Positions 12,668 through 25,300 of a stretch of DNA of 64,000 nt are shown here, piece after piece. Positions within the stretch are counted from its first letter, which is position 1. Each line of letters opens with the position of its first letter. This stretch comes from Paraspadella gotoi (taxonomy: Eukaryota; Chaetognatha): assembly GCA_051294375.1 (NCBI GenBank), contig CM119265.1:14252124-14316123 (forward strand), given 5' to 3'. The notes beneath the pieces are model-generated. The model was not told the DNA's origin and made no database searches. It saw only the letters and a list, made by a program, of their open reading frames with translations. The translations under genes were made by a program, and so were the position numbers.

Positions 12668-14844
12668 GGGCTTATTATTATGTAATGCGATAAAAGACTA
12701 ATGTCTATATACTGCGTTTCCAACGACCGCTTGAAGTTTCGTTTTGGATATCTCCATGTGAAGTGCCGACAGGAGCTTGGGTGTCTATCTTTTCGCCAGT
12801 GTTTGGCCCCAGTCTCCAGTATCTTACGCGCATTCTCAAAACAAATTAAAATAAGCATACAGATTACAGAGCAAGAAAAAAGTTTAAACAAATAACTTAA
12901 ATGTAAGTAGAAAAGAGTAGAAAGAAGTTTATTTAAAGCCTTAAGAGGAAAAAACTGTCTGTTGAGTCAACAGTGTTGACAGTAAGTTTGTTTATTCAAA
13001 AATTTACGGATTTAATACTTGTTTAATCTAAATTACCAATTATAGAAAATGAGGGGGGGTTGTGAGCAAAATCCGCAAAAACTACTGGATCAAATAAATT
13101 GAAATTTGCTATGAACGATCCTTATGTTAATACAAATACAAGGAGAAATATCGAGGCGAATTTCAATATTTGAGCCGAGATATGGACCTGGGGTTCTAGT
13201 TGGTTGGCGACTTCGCCATGGCGATATTCGCCAGGGCTTTGACGATGTCGCCAGTCCCCCCACCAGTGATAAAAAGTAGCGAATATAATGAAAAGCGCAG
13301 CAACACGGGGTTGAACATCACCTACGGGCTCCTCTCCCAACCCTAACCCTAAACAGACCTCCCGTTCAACTCTGTGCCTCTCCCCTAACCAGGGCCTCCC
13401 GTACATCTCCGTGCCTCAACCTTAACACTAACCGCCTTCGATGCATCAACCACGGACCCTCCCCAACCCTAACACTAAACCGAGCCTCCCGTTCAACTCG
13501 TGCCTCTCCCCTAACCCTAACCCAGGCCGGGGCCTCCCGTACATCTGGCGATATCGCCAACCAACTAGAACCACACCTGCGACTCGTGCGTGAATCGCCG
13601 GCGACATCGCTATTTGAATGAACTACAACTTAGGGTCACCCATAGGGGCAAAAAATGATAATTTTTTTAGGGCTCCAGCCCCAGGGCCCTGTATCTCTTG
13701 TCAGGGCTTGAATATGAAAATTCACCTCGATATTTTCATTTATATCGTCATTAGGACTATATGTAAAATTTCATTAAATTCGATCGGGTAGTTTGGTGGA
13801 TACAGAATCTGGTCACAAAAAACCGCCACCTAATTTTATAATATGTAGCCTTCTGTATGTTTATTATAGTAGGAAGTAGCTCTGACAGTAAAGGACATAA
13901 TTGCTAAATTAGCAGGACTTTCAATTGAACGGTATTTTTTTACTCGCATGAAAATAGAGAGTCAGGTTAAGCACAATAAAAATTCACAAACAGTCAACAC
14001 AGCAGGTTAACAATATTTGTAAAAATTCTAAACATTTTTTAACTTAAATTATTAAGGGAAATATAGGTCCATGTAATCAAATATTATCAATTAACTGATT
14101 TAAAAAAGAATGAGAGAGAACTCAAATTACAAAAAGCGAAAAGAGACGAAGACAAAATGACAGAGTGAAAGAGAAGATAAGTGGGTGTGAATAAAGAAAC
14201 TCGGGGGGAAAAAGAAAAAACATTATCTTAAATCGTACTAAAAGCAAAACCCTTGGAAATTAATAACTACTGGAACGTTATGTTGGAATGACTCGATTGA
14301 ATTGTAAATAAAAGATTATTTGACCTATACAGTATAAACTAGATTGGGCCATGACTGTGGAGCGTTAAATTTAAAAAGAATATCTCTTACTTCTTATTTT
14401 AAGAACCGTGTACTTGATAAAACCGAATAAAAAGGCGTATGTAGAAAATCGAAAATGTCTATTTTCTAACTTTTTGAATAATTATCTGGCAGCAAACATT
14501 AACGTAACAAACATAGGCAACAGCAATATGCTCCAGCGCATGAACGATAACGTCAACAGGTTAACTTGAGATCCGCGAAAATTGTGACCTACGGAATTTC
14601 CGTCGGAAACAAACTTGAAAAATAAAAACCCCAAAGCAAAAAATAAATAAAACAAAACATCGAATATCCCAAACGATAAAATAAAAAAGTAACTTTTGTA
14701 ATCTAATAACAAACATGCGGAGGAAACCCACAATTACTAACTTCAGAAATGACAAATGAATGCAGTTAATGCGGATTGGATAATTTAGGTCTACCAGCGT
14801 TATGAAACTATAAACCAATAAAATAATAGTAAAATATGTCAGTG
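12668..14844. other. Intergenic region between TTC39 and IPMK
   Basis: 2.2 kb without a convincing gene. It holds the TIR element at 13,192-13,572. Sequence around 13,640-13,870 ('agggccctgtatctctt', 'gatcgggtagtttggtgga') has relatives near 6,265 and 27,480-27,605, so it is dispersed repeat. The remainder is AT-rich. Confidence 0.6.
13192..13572. mobile_element. 381-bp TIR-bounded element with telomere-like interior
   Basis: Starts with GGTTCTAGTTGGTTGGCGA and ends with the reverse complement of the same sequence; a second inverted block (ggcgatattcgccag / ctggcgatatcgcc) sits just inside. The interior (13,320-13,530) has interspersed CCCTAACCCTAA-like runs and repeated 'cctcccgt(a)c/tcaactc' blocks, with no transposase. 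It looks like a non-autonomous MITE-like or foldback element. A clean target-site duplication was not found. Confidence 0.65.
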
Positions 14845-17560
14845 TTACATTAACGACTCGAACGATTTGAACAACCCGATAAGATTATCCAACCCATGGT
14901 CATAACCCTCATCACGTTCCAACCCAATTTCTTTCAACCCGTAGGCGTGCGCAAAATCAATCATGTGAAGACCGACGTGGGGACTTACAAATAAATCTGT
15001 AGACGAGGCCTCGGACACTATTTCGGGCGAAGATATCGAGTTTTCTTCGAGCGAATCAGAGCTCGCGGAGTCTTCTGAGTCATGACGAGTTACATCCGGT
15101 CGTTGGGCGACGTCGCCATTGCAGAGACCCTCGCAATCTTGTGCGCCAATGAATGAGTATTGCGTGGGGAGTGGAGAAAAGACGTTTGTACGTTCTTGTA
15201 CCGAAGGCGCGTCGAGATATGGCTCGCCCTCGTAAACTATTAGGACGGAACTGGAATAAAAGGCGAAGGCTTGTTGTCGCGAGAACCACTGTTGCAACTG
15301 CTGAAGGCGGCGCAAGCATCCGGTAACGATGAGCCGCCGATGCAGCGGGTCGGAAGGAAGCAGTCGCGAAAACTCGAGGCGCATCTGGGAATGGGTCAAC
15401 TGACGCCAGAAATCTTTTCCCTCGCAATCTTCAATTATCCTAGAAAAATAATGGGCGGGGGCGAATGCGAATGAAAATTTGATTTCAAATCAACACGCAG
15501 GAACTACTATTTTAATACTCAGTATATATTTGAAGCTGACCTAAAGCGATCTTGGACGGAATCGTAAATCCTGTAGGCCGTCACGCAAAACCCGATGTCT
15601 TTAATATTGCAATATTTCTTAACCTCGCGTTGTTTTTTTAGATCGTCGGCCCAAGGATCGAACGTTTGAGTCCCCATTTTGACGTCGATGACGCAGGGCC
15701 GAACGAAGCCTCGCGTCAAGTCCTCCAACATCAGGTAGGAAAAGCCGTCTAACTGGTTAACAATGTGAGATACTACTAAAGAGAACGAAGTAAACGACTC
15801 CTACAAGTCATTGGTATTCTAGCCAGCGGACAAAACATACAAACTTTTAAAATTAAAAACCTGGCAAAGAAGCCAACCTGAAGCTTTCCGTGATAGGCGG
15901 GAACAAAATCACGTAAACCAAGAATGGCGGCACGATCTTGGTCGCCCCCTTCTTCCCCCTTTTCCGAGGCGAAGACTTTTTCATAGAACGCCAATTCTCG
16001 ACGGCCCCTCGCAGCATCTTGCAACCGTTTTAAAACAGTGCCAAGCTGAAAGAAAATATTTTGAATACAGTAAGTTTCCGTTAGTACCCCTAACCACTAC
16101 CGTACTTTACTGAGTAAAGATAGACTTACACAGATTTTTTTAAATGATAAATAACTACTTGACGTTTTTTTGTGTATAAATTTTATTTTAATCAATTATC
16201 ATTAACAACTTTAAATCTATTTTCTCACAAAGATGGTAAAATCGCCAAATTGTCGGTTTTTTATTTGTTAAAAATCGAATAAAATGAACAATTTTGTATT
16301 AAGTTTTTAAGGCAGTGTTACAGATATATTGGTGTTTTTTTGCCCACTATTAAGTCCATAAACCTTTTGGTTCCTGTCCTGTCCTGAGAGAATGATGCTC
16401 CAGCCTTTATTCAAATAATTCTAGCTGGCTGACTAAGCAATTTGCAAGACTGCTTTTTTGTGCCAAAAGATTATTGGCATGACGAAGATGTCTATTCACT
16501 GCCTATAATTAGCTTGTCCTATTTTGAAAAATTAAAGAAAGAGGAGCGCCTATGGCAAGACAATTTAAAAAATTGATAGTTTAAGCTCGATAGAGTGACC
16601 AGTGAATCACAGCATCCGCTGCATAAAAGTTTTTTATCTTAATTTTTCAAGAAAAATCAGTTCGAGAAGAGGGGATATTCTTTAGCTATCCTGAGGTTCC
16701 AACCTGTAAAATCTTATTTTTTTCTTTTGATGATTTAGAATTAGAAAGGTTTGTAAGCAGAAACCAAAGTTGTTATTAGTATTCGACTTTTGTAATGGTA
16801 AAAAATTAGAGCTGCTTTTGGACAAGGTTTTTTGCTCCATAAAGAAGAATTTTTTTGCACTGGTTTTGATAGCATTTTGAGAATGTTTTAAAGCGTTTTT
16901 AAGCAATGTTTTGAATTTTTTAAAAACGTCAATAATTTTTTTTTTCAATTGGTGCTATAATTTTTTCTTATTGGCGCATAGTTTAGGTATAATTAATTTT
17001 TCTTTTGTATCATCGGATTTGGCTCATGGGGTATAATAATCAATGAATAATTAAGTTTTACTAGTTAAAAAACTACTAATTAATAATTATACATATTGAA
17101 GTGCGGATTGAAATTACTAAAAACTATCAATTGATTCTAAAACCAGTATATTAATCTATGTTAGATTGCAAGTTGAAAATTTGGTTAAATACACACCTCA
17201 GCCGACTGAATATTAAGAGAAAGGGGAACGATTTTTACACCAATTTTTAAACCTTCGTCGGTTCAAATAAAAAGAGAATAATACTACCTTTTTGCTCTGC
17301 AGACACCCGATGAAGGCGCCCTTATTAGTTCCCTTCTCCTCGAACTTGTGTCCGCCCGCTTGGGCCTCCAACGGCACAAATTGCTCGAGAAAGTCATCGT
17401 TTTTGGGCAAGACTTCCGTGACGTCATAACTGTCACCGTTCCATTGTTTCTGGTCGCCGACAAGGGGAAACTTAGTGGAAGGAATCACGCCCTTAGACCA
17501 ATTGACGCCGACATCGCCGATTTGATGCTCTAGCGTTAACTTGGACACAAGTGACGTCAT
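14845..17560 (-). CDS. IPMK: Inositol polyphosphate multikinase
   Basis: Member of the IPK (inositol polyphosphate kinase) family that phosphorylates inositol phosphates (IP3 to IP4/IP5), usually nuclear. Four exons: 17560-17288, 16045-15878, 15752-15541, 15439-14845; 415 aa. Landmarks: FVPLEAQAGGHKF, LGTVLKRLQDAARGRRELAFY, LEDLTRGFVRPCVIDVKMG (the family signature PxxxDxKxG, Asp about 170 and Lys about 172), FYSSSVLIVYEG (SSL-like nucleotide-binding segment), a divergent acidic Ser-rich insert of about 90 aa, and the metal-binding Asp in MIDFAHA followed by GLDNLIGLF near the C-terminus. The LEDLT and KMGTQTFDP context fits IPMK better than IP6K or IP3K. Its ATG lies only 152 bp downstream of the SPO11 stop, with a strong splice acceptor in between, suggesting co-transcription. 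Confidence 0.93.
16046..17287 (-). other. Intron 1 of IPMK (1.24 kb)
   Basis: AT-rich intron with a GTAGTA donor and a TTTCTTTCAG acceptor. The small open frames in it are low-complexity Lys/Phe-rich translations of AT-rich DNA; I see no nested gene or recognisable element. Confidence 0.7.
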
Positions 17561-17605
17561 TTTCGACCTTCTCTCGTTTTATTGTTTTCATTGAACCCTA
17601 CTTCT

Positions 17606-17607
17606 CT
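17606..17607 (-). promoter_or_regulatory. 3' splice acceptor between SPO11 stop and IPMK start
   Basis: The minus strand reads ttctttttcttccag|agaag, a textbook acceptor, 46 nt upstream of the IPMK ATG and 105 nt beyond the SPO11 stop codon. With so little space, it is either a trans-splice acceptor or the end of an intron whose 5' exon would lie inside or beyond SPO11. Confidence 0.6.
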
Positions 17608-17712
17608 GGAAGAAAAAGAACTAAGTTTAAACGCGAAAAAAAAATAAGATTAAAAACAAGAGTCAATAACCGCATGGGCGCGTCGTCTTTTAATTTAATC
17701 AAATTATCTGGA

Positions 17713-19211
17713 TTAAGAAATCCAACCATGATATTTTATCTTTAAAGGAAGATAACTGTTGTGCAAGAAATCAGGAGATATTTCGGCGACGCTTTGGATT
17801 TCCGCTTTTCGACCGATGCGAGACATGAGTTCAATCTGCTTTAGCCAGTCGGGGCTTTTCGCGCAGAGATCGGGGTGACGGTGAAGTGATGAGAGTTTAG
17901 ACCGGTCGGTTTCTGTCAGAGGCAACAGAGTCGACGCCGGAACAAGTTTCCTAAATTTATAACAGGTTTTTGCCTAATGAGCCACTCCGATGTAAGATTC
18001 TGAGATATGAGTATAAAATTATAAACCTATGTAAGTCAGATGGCAGGATGCCCAGCCACTTCGCTGGCGGAACCGTAAGAAGGTGCTTTTCTTCGTTAAG
18101 ATTCTGCGATCCGAACTTATAGATCGAGGCGATATGGATTCCGTGAGGATCACAATCCATAAGTAGCAGCACTGGAATATTCAGACTCGTCCACAAAAAT
18201 CGCACAAATTTTCTTGAAAAAAAATGCAGTCGGTAAAAGAAATGTTCTTGCTAAAAAAGGGAAACAAAGCTTTCACTCTTGCCTCGTGTTGTAATCGGGA
18301 TAACCACATCCAGTGACTAGGATGCAATCCTGAAGTTCCCTACCCTGACTCAAAGCACCCGATGAAAGAATCTGTTGATAAGTGGCTTGTTTTTCGACGA
18401 CGAGGATGTGACGAGCCTCGGACTTTAATTCGGTCACGTCATCAAAGGGGACAGAAATTCCGAAGGTTCCTACTTGTTTACATTTGAAAGAATCATAAAA
18501 GGAGAGTTGTCCGGCCACAAAACCTAAAGTAGTGGCACTGACGTTAAGACAAGACCAACGGTTTTCAAATGTTTATCTCCTACCTTTTGCCGCCGCAACG
18601 ATGCCCAAATCGTTTCGTGGGACTCGCAAAATCTTGGCGCAAAGATCTAGTGTGGTATCCACGTAACTCTGCCGTCGCCAAAACGCGACGTCTTGGTAGT
18701 AAACGTCGCGTTTGGTGGATTTCCTTCCCGAGTTCAAATTGTCCTGAACGACGACTAAAAGTTTTAGGAGCCTCGGGAATGCCGCCGAGTGGAAACTAAG
18801 GGTTTTGGGGACTCGCACGAATTTGTCAGGAAAGACTTTATAATGATTGAGGTCATCGATGTGAGGTTCACAGTAGGGGTTGATCAGCATTTCATCGCCA
18901 AGATTAAGTGAAGTTGAAGAATAGGGTATGGATTGACTGTGGCTCCAATCATCGGAGAATTTACAAGTTGAAATAGTTGATTGATTGATAGTATTATAAT
19001 CGAAAATATCATAAATTATCTCGCCATCTGACTTCGCTTCCCGCGGGCGTTTTATACTCTCGCCGTCGTTGTCGTCTTGATGCCTTTTCCGCGTCTCTTC
19101 AAAGTAAGAAAGAGTGAAAGCCTCCGGACGTCCCTCCTCGACGCAGGCTTCCAATTCCCGCCGGATAGCGTCAATTTTAACCAAAATTAACTCTTTCGTC
19201 GATACGGACAT
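17713..19211 (-). CDS. SPO11: Meiotic recombination protein SPO11 (topoisomerase VI A-like)
   Basis: Makes the programmed double-strand breaks that start meiotic recombination, through a tyrosyl-DNA link, acting in the germ-cell nucleus. Four exons: 19211-18584, 18523-18283, 18212-18027, 17950-17713; 430 aa (human about 396). The winged-helix catalytic motif STKRDVYYQD carries the active tyrosine near residue 172. The Toprim domain shows the metal-binding glutamate in ILVVEKQATYQ and the DCDPHG motif (human DADPHG), then LTVPPAKWLGILPSDL and LPLTETDR. It ends with YLPLKIKYHGWI, the family C-terminus. Intron 2 appears to be GC-AG (ACGAG|GCAAGA), because that junction keeps NTR-x7-W spacing; a GTGAAA donor six bases on would add two residues. 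Residues 45-125 are divergent and Asp/Ser-rich. The start lies 96 bp after the POLR1B stop. Confidence 0.95.
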
Positions 19212-19248
19212 TTTTTTAACGATAGGATCCAAGGTTTATAGACTGAAC

Positions 19249-19250
19249 CT
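19249..19250 (-). promoter_or_regulatory. 3' splice acceptor between POLR1B stop and SPO11 start
   Basis: The minus strand reads cgtttgttttccag|gttcag, 37 nt upstream of the SPO11 ATG and about 58 nt beyond the POLR1B stop. No ATG or donor-bearing exon fits between the two genes, so this is a candidate trans-splice acceptor. Confidence 0.55.
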
Positions 19251-19307
19251 GGAAAACAAACGATGGAAAACGAACCAATAACAAAAATACGACTATGTCC
19301 CTAAAGT

Positions 19308-22300
19308 TCAAGTGGCCGTTTTGCAAGATATTTCTGTTTTAATGTTGACAGCCGCCAATTCGGCGACGAGATATTGAAAGCAATAAGGTACCACAATTGA
19401 CTGTACAGTCGAGGAAGAACCGCAGACTCGACAAACCACACGTGGTTCGCCCCAACTCTTTCTCGCTGGCAGCATCGATGTCGTGAAAAGCTGCTTGCAT
19501 TCCGTACAAATCCGAGCGATGCTCCGGTCGGAGACGTTCATCAGGCGCTCCTGGGAACATAAGGTTGGTAATTTTAATGAAAGTTACAAGTTTACTCGTT
19601 TTACCATATTCTAAAAAAATATTTTTTTCAATATAAAAAATCTTAAAAGCATAAGGATCGTCGCAATCGCATAAGAAAAATCTGGATTGAAAATTAATTT
19701 GTAAACAGAAAGAAAAATTCTATTTGCGATTGTCAATTAAAAAAAATAAAATACCGAGGAAAATTAAAATTACAGTTTTTGAAAAAAAGAAGAAAAAAAA
19801 GAAAAAACTTTTTTCATTGATAATGAAAAAGTATTTTTTTGTCATTGTCAATTGTCAAATAAACTGATCAGCAGACGCAGCATCTGAGGAAAAAAATTTG
19901 AGAAAATAAAATTAATTTATAAACAGAAGGAAAAATTCTATTTTGCGATTGTCAATTAAAAAAATAATAAAATACCGAAGAAAATTAAAATTACAGTTNN
20001 NNNNNNNNCTTATTCAATTTTTTTCAATTTTTCAATTTGTTACTACCTTCGGGGCATGGGACCTGGATGCTTTCTCAAACTTAAAAGATTTCGCCAAACT
20101 CCAAGCAACGAATGCAGGCTTAGATATCGGCAAAACGTCTAAGCACTTTTTTGAGAGACTTTGTCTGCCTTCAGCGCGAGAACGGGGACCTGCTCGCTTC
20201 CCGAAGTCCCGTGATTGAGTTGCCGTCTCATGTGGACGGAGTTGCTTGACTGTCTCCCGATCTCTTCTTCTTTTTCATTCTTTTTTATCTTCCCCTTATT
20301 TGTTCTCGTTTATTGTTGACATAAGATATTTTTGCAACCATTCCCTCAATTATTTGTTTGCTCTGTTTTCTTTTAAGAAAAAAAAAAAAAATAATAAAAA
20401 CGCAGAGAGAGAGAGAAGCCAAATCGTTTTTGGAAGAATCAGCAGCGGCAGCAGCAGAAGCAGCAGGAGAAAAGAGAGAAAAAGAAAGAGCCCCTGCAGA
20501 GCCAGCTGCAGACTCGTTTTTTTTGTTGATGAATCTGGGGAAAAGAGAGAGAGATAGCTACATATAATTAAAAGAGAAAAGAGAGAGAGAGGAGACATAA
20601 AAGGATATTTGTTTTGATAAAACGTAAACAAAACATATTTAATAACTGTCCTGACCCAATTTTAAGGACATTGATGATGAGAAGCTGTATAGAAATTTTT
20701 AGCTTCATACACCCAAATTTAATCATAATAAATGGCGATCTATAATTTGGAACGCCGACGACAACAACGACGACGCCACTTATGTGCAAAACCACAGCAA
20801 AATCGTCGCAAACGCAAGGCGATTGCGACGATAAAAAATATAGTTATATCTACAAACTAGCGAGCAACTAGGTATATAAAATTAAGTAATCATTAATTAA
20901 AAAGAAGAGAATAAGTTTTTACTACTGAAAAATTACAAAGAAATCTGTCTAAACGCCCTTTAGTAGAGAATGGGCTTAAAATTGATTCGTGTCAAACTCA
21001 GCGGCTAAAGGGGAAGAAGACAAAAGTCAAGCGTTGAAGACACCCGAAAAAAGGGAAACTGTAAAGTCAATGGAAACAGCTGGTATTAAAGGAGCTACAA
21101 CCGACGGGTCAATGCCGCTTCATGAAGAGCCTTTCGATATGGGCGAGATCGAAGAAATACAAAACAATGAAGCATCACTGGGACAAATAAACCAATTAAA
21201 CGGAAGCGAGCAGCCCCAAAGAATGGGGGAAGATCTCCCTTGGGAACAAGACGAGATAAGTGAGATCGAAGAAAAGCTCGTTAAGACTGGAACGGAATTA
21301 TCGTCCCTTACAAGGGCATTGGCGGCCGCCAATAGTCGGACGGATGACCAGCGGCAACGGGTCGAGAAAGTCAAGGACTTAGAAAAGCGAATAATCCGAG
21401 TTCGGCAAACTGTCGTAGAAGAATTAGAGTTTTATCGTAAACAATGCGATGAATACGAACCAAAGACAGATTTCGTCTACCATGCGAGCGAAGTGAGTAT
21501 CGCTTCTTGCAAATCTTAATTTATTCTACAGTAGTATGTTAATTTGATGAGCGGAATTTATTGTAGATTGTAGATTATAAATTTCAATTTCGGTCTAGAT
21601 GGGGGTGGAACAACTGAAGACCCTAGTACAGCGAACAGCGAAGATAGAAACGAAATTTGAGGAAGAAACGTTGCCGCCGCTTCGCGATCGCATTCTCCGA
21701 GAATTACTCGTGGCGAAAGATGAAGTGGAAGACATCAGAAGACGAGTGGAGTTGATTAAAGAGGAAGAGGCGGAAATGTCGAGGAGAAAACAAAGGCTTC
21801 AGAGAAGAATAGGCAAGACATTTAGGAATTAAAAATCGCTTGACTTTACTTCACAAATGCTTTTTCGTAGAAGAGACCCGCTGGGAGGCGGCACAAATGC
21901 GACACCTCACTTTGGAGGTACAAAGAAGAGCTATGGAATTACGTCGACAAGCAGACTTAGCCCGTCGGCAGGCGGCCGAGGCTCACGTTCGCGCCGATCA
22001 AACACGCCGCGCCGCTCGTTACGCCGCCTTGCAGTGGCTAACGGTGCGACAGACTTTATCTGACGGGGGAATCATGTCGAATAGGTGAATCACTTTATTG
22101 GTAGGTTTTATTAGTAAATTTACCTCAATTAATTTTTTAATAGTACTATACCTAGATTATTATACAACTTTCTGGTGAACGGTATGAGGGAAAATCAAGA
22201 ACGACATAACGAGATATCAAACGGTAGTAGAAAACAGAAAATTATTCCTTGAACTTGAGACACAAACAAAAATTGCGTCAATTTTATTGGAAACATAGGG

Positions 22301-25300
22301 AGAGACAACGTTGATAACGAACTCGGCGAACCAGAAATTGGGCGAATAAGTCCGTCAACAATGCCCACAAACTCGGTGATGGCTGAAAATCACGTGATTG
22401 ATTCGAAAGAAATCGAATGTGCGACGATAAAAATGAAGTGAGCGCAGTAGCGACTGAAATTGTAGACATTTATTTTCAATATAGGCGTTGTTCTACTCAG
22501 TATGTTCCTTACCGGACTCCACTTCCGAAAAGAAAAAAAAGGTAACTTTACGAGTAAACAATCAATATTAAAAAGATCAGAAAAGGGTTATCTTTCCTAT
22601 AACTTACTAATTGGATACTTTGTCTTGGACTTAGAAACAACTGACGAAAAGAAAAAGAAAAAAGAGCAGGAAAATCAAAATAAAAAGTTGAAAATACTTT
22701 CAGATGCGCCGGTACAAATAATCTGTGATGGCGGATCTCTCCTAAAATATAATGCTTGAAAATTTATCCTCCAGAACCCCACTTATACGAAGGCGGAACC
22801 GGATTACCGACGTCCCAACAGCGGACCTTTAAATGAGCGAATTTGGCAAACGTTTTTTTCCATTCGTCAAAACATATCTTGCCTGGAGGATGAAATCAGA
22901 CGCGCCGCGGATTAAACAGCTTTTGTGGTTATGATACATTTGAATGAATATAAACCTTGTTCCTGTCTTGGATAAACTCACAAAGAGAAGCATGCGAGTT
23001 ATTAACACCTAGTATTTACCTGAAGAAGAAATGAAGCGCCGTGTGAAACGAGGGCGTCTCTCTCCATCTCGCCGAAACGTATGCCGCCACCTACTTTACG
23101 TCCCTTCACCGGTTGTCGGGTAATACTGTCGATCGGACCGGTAGTTCGAACCTTGAAGTTAGGTGATGATAGTATTTACATAAAACGCACTTTACTATAT
23201 GAAATTGGTACAACCAATATATAAATTATCCATTCATCTAATAAATAAGCTATCTTGCCCTTGACTTTGGACAGGCTTTGGTGGTTTAAGGCCTCCATCA
23301 CTCTTACAAGATAATGACATCGCAGGTCGCTGCAAGCTTTCAATCAAGACACACAACCAGTGCCAGAGTACCTGAAGTGGTATAATATTTTAAAGAATGT
23401 TTCAATTGTATGAAAAGACCCCTTTCTTAAGTATTAGATCGGGTAATACAATATTGTACTCCACACTAGCATCAAAATACAAGGAGCTGAATTTTATGTA
23501 AATGTTACAACTAATATAAAAATTATCCATTCGTTTAATAAATAATAATTATATAATTCAAGGTATTAGCAAGAGGAAAAAAAAGATCTGACCTGATATT
23601 TGTCGGAAACCATGTGTCTAAGTCTTTGGTAGTAAACGACTCCGATGAAGATCTCAGCGGTGAGCATCTGCCCCCCTATCCCGGAATACATTGTCTCCGT
23701 TCCATAATAATCGAATCCAGCTCGGCGCAAAAGTTCCCCGTGGTACTCGTGCGCAGGTCTAGATTCAGAAAACGCATCGGAAAACGGGGAAGCGTCTTCG
23801 GGTACGCCGGAAACGGCCACGCTTTTACCGGCCATGCTTTCCAGCATCATGCCGATCGTCATCCGAGATGGATAGCCGTGGGGATTGAAGATGATGTCAG
23901 GCACGACACCGCTCTCGCAGAAGGGCATGTCCTAGAAACAAGACGGATAAAAGAATAAAATGACAATTAGTCTAAATAAATAGATTAAAAATCAGAATTA
24001 TGCTACTTCCAGACCTGATGAGGATAGCGCAAGGAGCAAACCCCCTTCTGTCCATGGCGCGAGGCGAACTTATCGCCTATGATAGGGTGACGCACAAAAC
24101 GGAGCGTCAAACATGCGCGCGCGAAACCGTCGGAACTGTGTTCGCTTTGAAGCGCCTTGAAAAATAAGAACATGAAAGAGACCCCATGACAGAATTTTCT
24201 ATTTGAATTACCTTTATCTGTTCTACAAATGCGTTTTCGCTTTTGTTGAATCTCTTAACAATGGGCGTTTGAGGTTCGTTTACGCTCACGTAAGAGTACA
24301 TAGGGTCGCCGTGTTTTAATTCAGTTCCCAATGGAGGAAACCCGTCTGCTTCCAGACCAGGAAACTTTTCCGGGTCGGGATTTCCGAAAACGTATGGAAA
24401 TTTGGAGACCCATCGACGCTCGCCGGTAACGTCGCGAAGATCAATAATTTCACTTTTGTAGATGTAGCCCCAACAGAAACCTCGCTCGAAGCTACCTAAA
24501 AACGCAAATAGAAAGGGGAAACGAAAAAAATAGAAAATTTAACTTTTTTCCAAATCTCACTAGCTGTATTTTATTAAAATATAATGAGCAACATTCTAGG
24601 GAATGCAACTAAAAACAGACGGGTCACCAATTTAAAAACAATTTTAGAGACTTAACTTATGCAAAGCTTTATAAATTTAAGTTGCATCCTGGGTCCGCCC
24701 GCTCTTATGGAATATATTTGGGTCTTTATTACCTGAAAATCGCATATGGATTAAAACCAAGAACATTTTTGGAATCCCTTTGGTCTTAGATTAATCGATA
24801 TTTTATAATATTTATAGGACAATAGCCTAATTATAATTAATATTGTAACATGATATTTCTTTTTTCTTTCCGCGAGAATAGAAGATTATCACGGCTTAGT
24901 AAAACTTTGCATCAAGGTAAGTTAGTTATTATTATTATTGTTGTTATTATTATTATTGTTATTATTATTATTATCATCTCTATTTTTTGTCTTTTACATT
25001 ATTGACGTTTATCGTCAAAAGTTTTTTTTTTAAGGGCTTTAATCCGTACGGATACCCAGATTAACCCATTAATTTACTAACTTACGTAGTAATTTGTATG
25101 TTTTGTTTAAGTTATTACAACCGTTTGAAATTTTTTTAAAAAAGTATTAGTGCCGTGACCTTAACCTAGAGTCAAGCAATCTCTCTCTCTCACATCCCTC
25201 TCTCTCTCACTCTTTCTCTCTCATTGTCTCGCTGAAGAAGGCTAAGATTTTGCATAAAAAGAGCAAAAAAATGTTTCTCTTTAAAATGACAGGGAACAGA

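Noticed and set aside
22775-22910. Minus-strand coding-like stretch proposed as a POLR1B exon
   Set aside because: POLR1B is continuous from exon 23020-23151 to 19308-19550; this segment fits better as the last exon of the plus-strand nested gene.
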